Notes: a model not told the origin generated them from the sequence alone. A stretch of 14,642 nt of DNA from Opitutaceae bacterium (GCA_031266495.1 JAISAX010000884.1:1-14642); one strand, 5' to 3'. Positions 1-7,145 are shown, numbered from the stretch's first letter. Translations and numbers: made by a program.

Positions 1-1134
1 GATCCCCGTTCCGGACCCGGTCCCGCGCCGGACCTCGGCGCGTACCCGTTCACCGTGCCGTCGCTCGGCGGGTTCGATGCGCTGGAAATCACGACGCCCG
101 TCACGTTTTTCGTCGGGGAGAACGGCTCCGGCAAGTCCACCTTGCTCGAAGCTGTGGCGCTCGCCGCACGTCTGCCGCCGGCCACCGGAGCGCCCCTCGA
201 ACACGACGAGACTCTCGATGCCGTCCGCCCGCTGGCTCGCGCGTTGCGGCTCGGGTGGCGTCCGCGCACGCACTACGGTTTTTTCCTGCGCGCGGAGGAT
301 TTTTTCAATTTCGCCCGCGAGACGCGCCGCCGCGCCGAGTCGATGGACGAGATGGCCGAGCGCTTCAAGGATGACCCGCGGGTGCGCGGTTACATGTTCG
401 CGCAAAAACAGGCGCTGACCTCGCGCTATGGCGAGGACCTGCACGCGATGTCGCACGGCGAGAGTTTCCTGAAATTTTTCCAGAGTCGGTGTGTCCCGGG
501 CGGACTGTACCTGATCGACGAACCCGAGGCGGCTCTCTCGCCGCAGCGCCAGCTCGCCTTTCTCAGTCTGATGAAGGCGCTGGTCGAGGAGGGCGCGGCG
601 CAGTTCATCGTGGCCACGCACTCGCCGCTGCTGCTCGCCTATCCGGACGCACGGCTGCTCTGTTTCGATGACGGCCGGCTCGCCGAAACCGCGTACGACG
701 ATCTGCCGCACGTGCAGTTGACCCGCAATTTCCTCGCCAGCCCTGAACGGTTTTTGCGGGGATTTTGTGGCCCCCTCCCCCCCCCCCCCCACACACACAC
801 ACGCACACACACACACACCCCCACGCGCCTCACCCGCCGCTCACCGCCATCCCCCGGATTGCCCGGCGAGACGCCGGGCAAGGCACGCGAGACGCGTGCG
901 CTCCCCGGACCGCAGGACCCGGACCACGGACTCCGGACTCCGGACTTCGCTCACCGGACCATCCCTGGAGTCTCGCGTTACCTGGATCGCATTCTGGATT
1001 ACGTCGCCATCTGGCGATTTATGTCGCCACCGGTCGGTCGGGCGCGAGGCACCGGCGGCAAGAAGGCCGCCACTCCGCCGCAGCCGGCACAAGATGCCGG
1101 CGATCCCCGAGGAGGCCCGGACGCGCGGCGCTAG
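1..1134 (+). CDS. AAA/ABC-type ATPase, 5' partial, aberrant C-terminal extension
   Basis: Predicted soluble ATPase of the short ABC/SMC-like type (COG3910-like by pattern). The frame is open from base 1, and residues before the GTG at 55 (YPFTVPSLGGF) fit this family, so the true start lies outside the window. Counting from the GTG codon: Walker A GENGSGKST at 21-29, signature-like SHGES at 133-137, Walker B YLIDEPE at 152-158, switch His in ATHSP near 189. The family normally ends soon after a segment like LTRNFLASPERFLR (222-235). Here the frame instead continues about 120 residues through a C14 run, a CA repeat (PPPPHTHTRTHT) and hairpin-rich DNA, ending at a TAG that overlaps the stop of the convergent PEP-CTERM gene. 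The extension is probably not native protein; a homopolymer indel or loss of the stop is likely. The ATPase identity is firm; its biological substrate is unknown. Confidence 0.8.
   Translation, partial: DPRSGPGPAPDLGAYPFTVPSLGGFDALEITTPVTFFVGENGSGKSTLLEAVALAARLPPATGAPLEHDETLDAVRPLARALRLGWRPRTHYGFFLRAEDFFNFARETRRRAESMDEMAERFKDDPRVRGYMFAQKQALTSRYGEDLHAMSHGESFLKFFQSRCVPGGLYLIDEPEAALSPQRQLAFLSLMKALVEEGAAQFIVATHSPLLLAYPDARLLCFDDGRLAETAYDDLPHVQLTRNFLASPERFLRGFCGPLPPPPHTHTRTHTHTPTRLTRRSPPSPGLPGETPGKARETRALPGPQDPDHGLRTPDFAHRTIPGVSRYLDRILDYVAIWRFMSPPVGRARGTGGKKAATPPQPAQDAGDPRGGPDARR
771..830. repeat. Poly-C tract plus CA microsatellite
   Basis: C5-T-C14 (771-790) is followed by an almost pure CA repeat to about 818 and then a C-rich end. 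It lies exactly where the upstream ATPase is expected to stop. Such tracts slip in replication and are error-prone in sequencing. Confidence 0.9.
861..879. repeat. Perfect hairpin GCCCGGCG-AGA-CGCCGGGC
   Basis: An 8-bp perfect stem with a 3-base loop. It lies in the non-protein-like stretch after the ATPase domain. There is no T-tract, so it is not a canonical terminator. It supports the view that 790-1130 is really intergenic. Confidence 0.6.
1054..1101. repeat. Two hairpin modules near convergent gene ends
   Basis: Module 1 (1054-1071) pairs GGCGGC with GCCGCC around AAGAAG and is followed by ACTCC; it resembles modules near 6202-6226 and 9107-9127. Module 2 (1083-1101) is GCCGGCA-CAAGA-TGCCGGC, a 7-bp perfect stem. 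Both lie just past the stop of the minus-strand PEP-CTERM gene and could act as its 3' processing or termination structure (inference). Confidence 0.5.
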
Positions 1135-2006
1135 TCGCGGCGGCGTATGACGGCGTAAACCAGCAGTATCAGCCCGGAAAATACGGCCCAGGTTCCCGGT
1201 TCGGGGATGTTGCCCGCGGACTCAAAAACCGGCGTGAGCGCGAAATTGTCGATACTGAGCGCCTGGTCCACTCCATCGACATCCACGTCCACCCAGCGCA
1301 GCCAGATGCCGGCCCCCGGCGCAAGGCTCAGCCCCGTGATGCTCGATTCGTAAGAACGTTGATAAGTCGTGGTGATGAGGTCACTACCTACAAACACGTT
1401 GTTGCCGGTGCCGTGGTCTTCCACGCTTTTTACGGTGAGGGCGTCGTGCGTTGTCCAGTCCCCGGTGGTGAGCGAGGTGGCGTCGGTCGAGTACTGGAAG
1501 GTGAGTTCGTCCGCGCTTCCTGTGTTCACCTGCCATTGCTGACCGATGTAACTGATGGCGAGCGCGGTAATCGTCTTCCCGGTGTTGTTTACCAGGTGCA
1601 CGCCGAATGCGGTGAATCCGGTGTTGTTGGTGTTGCGAATCGTGCCAAGCGCAGCGCTCGTTCCGCTTGGACGAAAGAGAAACAGGCCGATTGCCGAACC
1701 GTTCTGGTTGCCGGAACTGCTCGCTATGTAGTTGTCAGGCCTGGCCCCGTTCATCACGGCATACCAGCCGGCAATGCTGGTGTTGTCGGTCCAGGCGTAT
1801 CCGCTCGTGTTGTAGTTGTTGATCATGGTGTTCGAACTCACGCCATTCACGCCGGTGGTGAAGGGCTGGCTGTAAGTGCCGCCGCCGTCCGTGTCCGTGA
1901 GAAAAACCTGCGCGCGCGTTCCGGTGGCGGCGGTGGCGGCAAGAAGAGCGGCAAGGATGCCGTTCCTGATTACGGTGCGGGTTGGTCGCAGGGTGTGCTT
2001 GTTCAT
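1131..2006 (-). CDS. PEP-CTERM sorting domain-containing exported protein
   Basis: A 291-residue exported protein. The start chosen is the ATG at 2006, preceded by AAGGAAATTTATC, one of the few convincing ribosome sites here; the longer open frame would add 28 residues ahead of the signal peptide. Residues 1-32 (basic MNKHTLRPTR then ILAALLAATAATGTRAQ) form a signal peptide. The middle is Thr/Ser/Gly/Asn-rich and beta-strand-like, as in extracellular matrix proteins of this class. The end, from P268, is PEPGTW, a hydrophobic stretch (AVFSGLILLVYAVI) and RRRD: a textbook PEP-CTERM signal, expected to be cleaved by exosortase and linked to exopolysaccharide or envelope export. The specific ligand is unknown. 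The neighbouring gene upstream on the same strand also encodes an exported protein, 162 bp away, separated by a G16 run. Confidence 0.88.
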   Translation of the reverse strand: MNKHTLRPTRTVIRNGILAALLAATAATGTRAQVFLTDTDGGGTYSQPFTTGVNGVSSNTMINNYNTSGYAWTDNTSIAGWYAVMNGARPDNYIASSSGNQNGSAIGLFLFRPSGTSAALGTIRNTNNTGFTAFGVHLVNNTGKTITALAISYIGQQWQVNTGSADELTFQYSTDATSLTTGDWTTHDALTVKSVEDHGTGNNVFVGSDLITTTYQRSYESSITGLSLAPGAGIWLRWVDVDVDGVDQALSIDNFALTPVFESAGNIPEPGTWAVFSGLILLVYAVIRRRD

Positions 2007-2102
2007 GATAAATTTCCTTGGGTCTGTAGTTGATTTTCCAGGAAGAAAGGAAGAGTCCGGAGTTGAAACGCGTCCGTGGGACAACGGCAATTATCGCGAA
2101 GC

Positions 2103-2116
2103 TCATACAATTGAGG
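2103..2116 (-). promoter_or_regulatory. Shared upstream motif CTCAATTGTATGA
   Basis: On the minus strand this reads CTCAATTGTATGAG, about 97 bp upstream of the PEP-CTERM start. A near-copy, CTGAATTGTATGAA, lies about 73 bp upstream of the other minus-strand gene (start 3602). The sequence is AT-rich in a GC-rich background. Role unknown: promoter or activator site are possibilities. Confidence 0.3.
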
Positions 2117-2134
2117 ACTTCAGCACGCACGCGC

Positions 2135-2150
2135 GGGGGGGGGGGGGGGG
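2135..2150. repeat. G16 homopolymer tract
   Basis: Sixteen consecutive G, followed by AGGGAGGGCGGG, between the 477-residue protein gene and the PEP-CTERM gene, about 130 bp upstream of the latter's start. Its position in the 5' region makes length variation potentially regulatory. It could equally be a sequencing-sensitive spot. Confidence 0.9.
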
Positions 2151-2168
2151 AGGGAGGGCGGGAGGCGT

Positions 2169-3602
2169 TTAGCGGACGAGCCTGAAGTCCGCGGGGACTG
2201 CGAGAGGCGGGGCGTTCCGTCCGGCGGCCAGGCGGTAGAGTTGTTGGCGCGCCCGCCACGCCATCGTAGTGCCGTTGACATTGCTCTGGGGACCGGCTTT
2301 CGCGATGCGGCGCTCGCCGAGATACAGGTCGTTGGGCGTTATGTAATACGCGCCCGCCATGCTCGAAAACGCGCCGTCCGCGCAACGGAAACGTCCCAGC
2401 TCGACGAGGGCAACGCGCAGCACCAGAAGGAGTTCGTCGGGCGCGAGTTTGCGGCCCGTGAGCACGGTGAGTTCGGAGAGCACGTCAACGGCGTTGCGTA
2501 TAAAAAAGATCCGGTCGGTTTCGGGTCCGGAACGAAACCAGGCGAGCACGGCGTCCCGGAGTTTTTCGACGCGGGGGACGGGCCGTTTCATGTCCTTGCA
2601 AAAGAGAACCAGCTTGAAGGCGCCCGAGATGCGCACGATGTCCGTGCCGCCGTTTTTGATGAGTCCGGTTTCGGGGTCCTGGCGCGAACTCACGCTGCGC
2701 AGGGCTTCGTCCACCAGCGCGTCGCGCAGGGCCGGTTCCAGCAGGAGGATGAGGGTTGTCTGGGACTGGATTTCGTCGATGGCGGTCCACGCAAAATGCC
2801 AGGGCCTTTTGTCAAGCCAGGCGCGAAACGCTTCCACGGAGGCGAGGTGCGCGGGCGTCGTGGCCGCAGGCGCGGATACGGACTTGCGCGCGGGCCTGGA
2901 CGTTGCCGACGCCGGCGCTGGCGCAGAGGCGAGTGCGGGAGCGGGCACGGGAGCGGGCACGAGTGCGGACGGCGGTGGTTGTTCGATGGTTTTGGCTCCG
3001 GGATACGGATACAGCGGCGCGATGCCAAAGCGGCGCAACGACGCCCGCGAAAAGGACAGCGCACGGCCCATTATGCGCGGGGAATTTTTCATTTCCGGAT
3101 AATCGGGATCGGAAAAAAAGCCGGTTTGCGGGTCCTGGCGGGACCGGAAATAATGCGCAAAACCGTCGAGCACCTGACGGGGCAGGGATTGCAGCGCCCT
3201 GTTTTCGGAGAGCAGGGAAATGGCCATGTGGGTGGACTGGATGTCCGGTCCGTAAGCCCGATCCTCGCGTCCTTCCCGCAAGCCGACCGATTCGTAAAAC
3301 CCGCCGCTGACCGGATCGTACACGCGCTCCAGCCAGGGCAGGAGGCCGGAGAACAACCCGTCGAGTTCGGTCAACCCTTCCTCTACCGACGCGGGTGGCG
3401 CGGAGGCCACTCCCGCCACTCCCGCCATTCCCGCGCTCGCGCCTGTCAAGGCCGATGGCAGCGGCAACAGCAACAGCGACAGCGACAGTGACAGTGACAA
3501 CAATAACAGCCGCAGCATCGCAAAACGCGCCACGCCAGAGGCACGGGAGGAAACACGGGAACGAGAGGGGACCGGACAAGGTTTTTGTTTTTTATAGTGC
3601 AT
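2169..3602 (-). CDS. Exported two-domain protein of unknown function (possible alpha/alpha-toroid)
   Basis: I do not recognise a named family. The ATG at 3602 gives 477 residues. The open frame continues further upstream, but that part is low-complexity (Gly8 from the poly-C tract) and is not counted. Residues 1-30 are basic; 30-49 form an extreme hydrophobic core of Leu/Ser repeats, then a likely signal peptide cleavage region. Two mostly helical halves (about 72-205 and 252-477) are joined by a Pro/Ala linker (209-250, PAPVPAPAL...). Repeating motifs DPVSGGFYES (96), RQDPQTGFFSD (155), RQDPETGLIKNGG (307) and CADGAFSSM (407) look like the turn motifs of alpha/alpha-toroid proteins such as polysaccharide lyases or terpenoid-cyclase folds, so a cell-envelope carbohydrate role is plausible but unproven. 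No ribosome site is obvious. Confidence 0.7.
   Translation of the reverse strand: MHYKKQKPCPVPSRSRVSSRASGVARFAMLRLLLLSLSLSLSLLLLPLPSALTGASAGMAGVAGVASAPPASVEEGLTELDGLFSGLLPWLERVYDPVSGGFYESVGLREGREDRAYGPDIQSTHMAISLLSENRALQSLPRQVLDGFAHYFRSRQDPQTGFFSDPDYPEMKNSPRIMGRALSFSRASLRRFGIAPLYPYPGAKTIEQPPPSALVPAPVPAPALASAPAPASATSRPARKSVSAPAATTPAHLASVEAFRAWLDKRPWHFAWTAIDEIQSQTTLILLLEPALRDALVDEALRSVSSRQDPETGLIKNGGTDIVRISGAFKLVLFCKDMKRPVPRVEKLRDAVLAWFRSGPETDRIFFIRNAVDVLSELTVLTGRKLAPDELLLVLRVALVELGRFRCADGAFSSMAGAYYITPNDLYLGERRIAKAGPQSNVNGTTMAWRARQQLYRLAAGRNAPPLAVPADFRLVR
3455..3515. repeat. GACAGY microsatellite encoding a signal-peptide core
   Basis: A run of CAGCGA/CAGTGA hexamers and related AACAGC units on the plus strand. 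On the minus strand it encodes the LLLLSLSLSLSLLLL core of the 477-residue protein. Changes of six bases would add or remove Leu-Ser pairs without breaking the frame. Confidence 0.75.
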
Positions 3603-3674
3603 GATTTTATCGGAGGAAGAGGAGCAGGAGGAGGAGCGAGCGGGAAACGCGCAACGCTGACAACTTTTTGCCCG

Positions 3675-3688
3675 TTCATACAATTCAG
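3675..3688 (-). promoter_or_regulatory. Shared upstream motif CTGAATTGTATGA
   Basis: Minus-strand reading CTGAATTGTATGAA, 73 bp upstream of the start at 3602. It matches the motif upstream of the neighbouring PEP-CTERM gene (12 of 14 positions). Possible shared control of the two exported proteins. Confidence 0.3.
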
Positions 3689-3720
3689 TCCGCGCCGCGC
3701 CCGCCGCCGCTGTATGCCGT

Positions 3721-3740
3721 CCCCCCCCCCCTCCCCCCCC
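3721..3740. repeat. C11-T-C8 tract in divergent intergenic region
   Basis: Nineteen C interrupted by one T, inside the 230-bp gap between the divergent 477-residue protein and pseudopilin genes. Nothing else convincing is seen in the gap apart from the motif at 3675. Confidence 0.9.
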
Positions 3741-3832
3741 TCCTTCTGTCCCTGCCGCTGCCGGCAAATATGTATCAGTTCCGAAAACCTTGAGACGGGA
3801 AACGAGGCCCGCAACGTGCGTGTCATTACCCG

Positions 3833-4582
3833 ATGAATACCACGGACGCCACAACCACAAACACCGCGCGCGTCAACCGCCGCGCGTTCACACTCGTCGA
3901 ATTGCTGACAATCATAGCCATCATTGGTATCCTTGCGGCCATTATCATCCCCGCGGTCGGGCAGGTGCGCGAAAGCGCGCGCGCCGTCCAGTGCGCCAGC
4001 AACCTGCGCCAGATCCAGATGGCAAACATCGCCTGGGCCACCGACAACAAAGGCGGTTACGCGCCGCTCCTGCTTGTGGACAAGGATGACGCCTCCAGGA
4101 CAATCATCTGGTATCAGAATCCCGATTTTCTCGCCTACCTTGCCAGGGAACGCACAAGCGCCACCGTCGAACGGCTTGCGAACAGCCTCAACTGTCCCAC
4201 GGCCCGTTTGCTCGGCAACTCCCGGGCGTTCACCTGCGGAGCCAACGCCCACGGACGCGGCGGCGAGTGGGTGAAAGGATACGTGCGCCAGATCAGGATG
4301 GAGGAAATCCTGCGGCCCTCGAAAACCATGGCCTTTGCCGACGCTCTCGACTGGCAGCTCTACGCGGATACAACACTCTACGCGGACGGAGCAACCGGCG
4401 GTTACACGAAAGAACTGGAATCCCCCTCCGCCGGCGGTTCCACGACGCACGTCGTGGCCTGGCGTCACGGCGGCAAGGCCAACCTGGTTTATTTCGACGG
4501 CCACACCGCCCGGCTCCCCGTCGATCCCTTCAAAAACGACGAAGCCGGAAAAACCGCCCTACTCTGGCTCAACAAGGAGTAA
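3833..4582 (+). CDS. Type II secretion pseudopilin-like protein with H-X9-DG domain
   Basis: A 249-residue pseudopilin. A short basic leader ends in RRA (16-18), followed by [20 protein letters not shown]. Prepilin peptidase should cut between Ala18 and Phe19 and methylate Phe19; the +5 Glu (E23) needed for assembly is present. Ala replaces the usual Gly at -1, which is common in this group. The helix (19-60) is followed by a globular domain ending in H212-X9-D222-G223 ([14 protein letters not shown]), the H-X9-DG signature abundant in Planctomycetes and Verrucomicrobia and usually encoded outside the main secretion operon. Such proteins probably decorate a pilus-like secretion fibre (inference). 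The gene is divergent from the 477-residue exported protein and convergent with the LacI gene, with only 27 bp between stops. No good ribosome site is seen. Confidence 0.9.
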   Translation: MNTTDATTTNTARVNRRAFTLVELLTIIAIIGILAAIIIPAVGQVRESARAVQCASNLRQIQMANIAWATDNKGGYAPLLLVDKDDASRTIIWYQNPDFLAYLARERTSATVERLANSLNCPTARLLGNSRAFTCGANAHGRGGEWVKGYVRQIRMEEILRPSKTMAFADALDWQLYADTTLYADGATGGYTKELESPSAGGSTTHVVAWRHGGKANLVYFDGHTARLPVDPFKNDEAGKTALLWLNKE

Positions 4583-4609
4583 CGGAAGTTACCCGTATCC
4601 TCTCCCGGA

Positions 4610-5752
4610 TTACATCGATTCCCGTCGCCATCTGTCGCCACCTGTCGAGAGCGAAGGAGTGGCGGCGGTTGCTGCTGCTGCGGCGACGGCGGCCGGGCGT
4701 ATCCGTTTTCCGAGCGTGGAGCCTTGCCGCCAGACGCCCTCGGTCAGGACGCAGACCTGCGAGGCGGGGATGCCGACCTCGTGACGCCCGATCATATCCA
4801 CCAAAAGCTCCACCGCCCCGGCGCCCACCCTTGCCGGATCCTCCTGGCAACCCGCGCAATGTTCCTTGCCCGGCGGCGGCACGGACAACAGGCAAAATCC
4901 CGTGTCGCCGGGAACCGCCACCCCGGCCTCCTCCAGCCAGTCCAGACGCGACGCCTCCGGCGTAAGAATCACATCCGGCTCCCATTGACGAAACCATGCG
5001 AAAAAAAGTTCCCTGGACCCCGATTCGGCAAGCAACGGCGGGACGTGAACGACATCCGCGTAACGGTGCTGCTCATTGCGAAACCCGGCTGACCAGGCCC
5101 GGCCCGCGCGCCGGTCACTTTCCGGATACACGGCCAACCCCGGACGCCGGTAACCCAGCTCATGAAGCCTGCGAAACACCCTCTCCATCATGCCCAACCG
5201 ATGATACGAAACACAATGCAACCGCGGACTCTCCAGCGAATGGTCAAACGTGACAGCCGAAAAACGCCCGAAACAAAACCCCTCGACAGAACCATTCCCG
5301 CCCGACGGCGAAACCAGAATCCCGGGAATGCCACGCGAACAGAAAATCTCCTCCATGCGCCGCGCTGACATCCCCGGCTCGCGCAGGCAAAAATCTTCCA
5401 GCCGATAGCCCAGTTGCCCCGCCCGCTCCGCCGCGCTCCCGTGACAAGCCGGAAGAGCCGGCCAACCCCTCCCCTCCCCCCTCCCCTCCCCGATCGCATC
5501 ATTGGAAAGCCACGCCAGAGTTCCCTGATAACGGACGGGCTTCACACGCTTGCGATACGCGGAGAGCGCGGACAGGCACGGATCGGGCACGTAACCCAGC
5601 CGGCGCGCGGCTTCCCGGATACGCGCGCACGTCGCCGGGCCGATGTCGGGGTGATTGCGCAACCCGAGCGACACCGTGCTCTGGCTCAACCCGAGCACAC
5701 GGGCCAACTCCTTCTGCGAAATGCGCGGAGACGATTCGAAAGAGCTTGTCAT
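4610..5752 (-). CDS. LacI family transcriptional regulator
   Basis: A 380-residue DNA-binding regulator. The N-terminal LacI helix-turn-helix covers about 10-58 (ISQKELARVLGLSQSTVSLG, then a hinge region LGYVPDP). The periplasmic-binding-like sugar sensor domain runs from about 77 (GTLAWLSN) to about 350 (CVLTEGVWRQG). Length is slightly above family norm for two reasons. GEGRGEGRG (88-96) comes from a CCCCTCC repeat, and a low-complexity tail (PAAVAAAAATAATPSLS) follows the usual end at GATL-type sequence. Ligand is unknown, probably a plant or host-derived sugar. It is divergent from the XRE gene, 128 bp apart, and two genes from the SASA esterase, which it may control (inference). The start is the ATG at 5752; no ribosome site is evident. 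Confidence 0.9.
   Translation of the reverse strand: MTSSFESSPRISQKELARVLGLSQSTVSLGLRNHPDIGPATCARIREAARRLGYVPDPCLSALSAYRKRVKPVRYQGTLAWLSNDAIGEGRGEGRGWPALPACHGSAAERAGQLGYRLEDFCLREPGMSARRMEEIFCSRGIPGILVSPSGGNGSVEGFCFGRFSAVTFDHSLESPRLHCVSYHRLGMMERVFRRLHELGYRRPGLAVYPESDRRAGRAWSAGFRNEQHRYADVVHVPPLLAESGSRELFFAWFRQWEPDVILTPEASRLDWLEEAGVAVPGDTGFCLLSVPPPGKEHCAGCQEDPARVGAGAVELLVDMIGRHEVGIPASQVCVLTEGVWRQGSTLGKRIRPAAVAAAAATAATPSLSTGGDRWRRESM
5468..5493. repeat. In-frame CCCCTCC repeat inside LacI gene
   Basis: CCCCTCCCCTCCCCCCTCCCC-type repeat coding GEGRGEGRG on the minus strand, in the segment joining the first strand of the sensor domain. It replaces residues normally found after the TLAWL motif and looks like an expanded simple repeat. 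Confidence 0.6.
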
Positions 5753-5823
5753 GATTTCAGGACGCAGGGCGCGGGGTGCGAGAGAGGAGGTTTTGCAGGA
5801 AAACCGGCGGAGGAAATACGTGC

Positions 5824-5883
5824 CAACACCCCGGATTCACGGGGTGTAACAAAAACCTGTCAACACCCTATTTTTTCGGGGTG
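5824..5883 (+). promoter_or_regulatory. Tandem palindromic operator candidate for XRE gene
   Basis: Two copies of CAACACCC-N9-GGGGTG at 5824-5846 and 5861-5883, with identical spacer length and 37 bp between repeats. Each is an inverted repeat (CACCC/GGGTG). The second overlaps the GTG start of the XRE gene at 5881. This layout suits cooperative binding by a small dimeric repressor and autoregulation. It also lies between the divergent LacI and XRE genes, so both could be affected. Confidence 0.55.
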
Positions 5884-6144
5884 AAATTACTTTCCCAGTT
5901 TCGTCGGAATCTGCGACACGCCCGGTTGAATTTCGGGCTGACCCAACAGGCGCTGGCGGAGAAGGCGGGGGTTTCCTACAAATACTATCAGGATCTCGAG
6001 GCGGGGCGTCTCGCCGGCCTGACGCTGGCAACGGTGGAGCGCCTGTCCGGCGCCCTGGGCGTCGAGGCATGGAAGCTGTTCCATCCCGGCGCCATACCGG
6101 AATCGATCCGCGCCAAGGCATGGTCGTCGCGAATGCAACGGTGA
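5881..6144 (+). CDS. Small XRE family helix-turn-helix regulator
   Basis: An 87-residue Cro/C1-type DNA-binding protein. The GTG at 5881 is chosen because homology-like sequence begins there (VKLLSQFRRNLRHARLNFGL); the open frame extends further up, but through operator-like repeats. The XRE domain spans about 8-65: LTQQALAEKAGVSYKYYQDL is the helix-turn-helix with its recognition helix, followed by LATVERLSGALGVEAWKLF. There is no separate effector domain, typical for autonomous regulators of this size. Its likely operator pair overlaps the start. Convergent neighbours are absent; the SASA esterase follows 137 bp downstream on the same strand and might be co-transcribed (inference), though the gap contains a repeat hairpin. 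Confidence 0.8.
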   Translation: MKLLSQFRRNLRHARLNFGLTQQALAEKAGVSYKYYQDLEAGRLAGLTLATVERLSGALGVEAWKLFHPGAIPESIRAKAWSSRMQR

Positions 6145-6201
6145 ACACCTGTCGCTTCCCGCCGCCTCCCGCCGCCTCCCGTCGAGCGCCCCGCGAAGCA
6201 G

Positions 6202-6245
6202 CGGCGGCAGGAATGCCGGCCACTCCTCTGAAAACGAGTGCTCCC
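6202..6245. repeat. Dispersed hairpin module between XRE and SASA genes
   Basis: GCGGCGGCAGGAATGCCGGC forms a stem CGGCA-GGAA-TGCCG, followed by CACTC-N10-GAGTG. The first part matches the module at 9107-9127 inside mobile element copy 1, and resembles the one at 1054-1071. It may attenuate transcription between the XRE gene and the esterase. Confidence 0.5.
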
Positions 6246-6281
6246 CGCCGCCCCTTGCCCCGCGTCCGGACGATTCCCGTG

Positions 6282-7145
6282 ATGCACCGCATGAACCCGC
6301 GCCATTATTGCCTCTCCCGCCTGTTTTTCGCCCTGCCTGCCATCCTCGTCCTGCTGGCCACCGTCGCTCCCGCGTCGCCCGCCGCCGCCACGCAACCCGC
6401 CGCGCAACCGGCCACGCCGCCCGACGCCGCCAGGTTCGATCTCTACCTGCTCGTCGGCCAGTCCAATATGGCCGGGCGCGGCCCGCTCACCGGTGCCGAC
6501 CGCGCGCCCGACCCGCGCATCCTCGTGTTCGGACCAGGGGATGCGTGGCAGTTGCAAGGGGAACCGGTTCATTTCGACAAACCGAAAGCGGCCGGCGTCG
6601 GCCTCGGCTTCACCTTCGCCAAGCTCATGGCCGCGCAAAAACCCGGCGTCACCATCGGCCTGATCCCGTGCGCCGTCGGCGGCACCCCGCAAAGCCGCTG
6701 GATGCCGGACGGCGATCTTTACAAGGAAGCCGTCCGCCGCGCCCGCCTCGCCCAGCCCTCCGGAAAACTCCGCGGCATCCTCTGGCACCAGGGCGAAAGC
6801 GAATGCGGCAGCGAAACCAAAGCCCGCGCCTATGCCGCCAACCTCGCGAAAATCGTGGCAGGTTTCCGCCGCGATCTGGACGCGCCCGACGTCCCCTTCG
6901 TGGCCGGCGAACTCGGCGAATTCCTCTACACCCGCACCGCCAACAAGTCGCCGTGGGCGCGCGTGGTGAACGAGCAGATCGATTCGCTGCCGACGCTCGT
7001 CGCCGCTGCCGCCAGCGTGCCCTCGCACGGCCTCGCCCACAAGGGCGACGAACTCCACTTCGGTGCCGACGCCCAGCGCGAATTCGGCAAGCGTTACGCC
7101 GCAGCGATGATCCGCCTGCAAGCGGCTGCTCCGGAGAAGCCATAA
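6282..7145 (+). CDS. Exported sialate O-acetylesterase-like (SASA) carbohydrate esterase
   Basis: A 287-residue SGNH-type esterase expected to remove acetyl groups from sugars, either sialic acids or acetylated plant polysaccharides such as xylan. The ATG at 6282 (or 6291) precedes a signal peptide: MHRMNPRHYC, then LFFALPAILVLLATVAPASPA. Catalytic block I is GQSNMAGRG (59-67) with nucleophile Ser61; block II Gly is in AVGGTP (131-136); WHQGESE at 168-174 is the family hallmark; the Asp-His pair is in GDELHF (D256, H259) followed by GADAQREFGKRYA. All key residues are present and the length is normal for a minimal SASA enzyme, so it should be active. Placement after LacI and XRE regulators suggests sugar-linked control. 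Exact substrate cannot be told from sequence. Confidence 0.9.
   Translation: MHRMNPRHYCLSRLFFALPAILVLLATVAPASPAAATQPAAQPATPPDAARFDLYLLVGQSNMAGRGPLTGADRAPDPRILVFGPGDAWQLQGEPVHFDKPKAAGVGLGFTFAKLMAAQKPGVTIGLIPCAVGGTPQSRWMPDGDLYKEAVRRARLAQPSGKLRGILWHQGESECGSETKARAYAANLAKIVAGFRRDLDAPDVPFVAGELGEFLYTRTANKSPWARVVNEQIDSLPTLVAAAASVPSHGLAHKGDELHFGADAQREFGKRYAAAMIRLQAAAPEKP

Noticed and set aside
791..818. His-Thr repeat as a metal-binding protein tail
   Set aside because: It is simply the CA microsatellite translated, beyond the end of the ATPase domain.
765..2033. Long plus-strand open frame over the PEP-CTERM gene
   Set aside because: It is antisense to a clear PEP-CTERM gene, starts in poly-C/CA repeat, and shows no domain.
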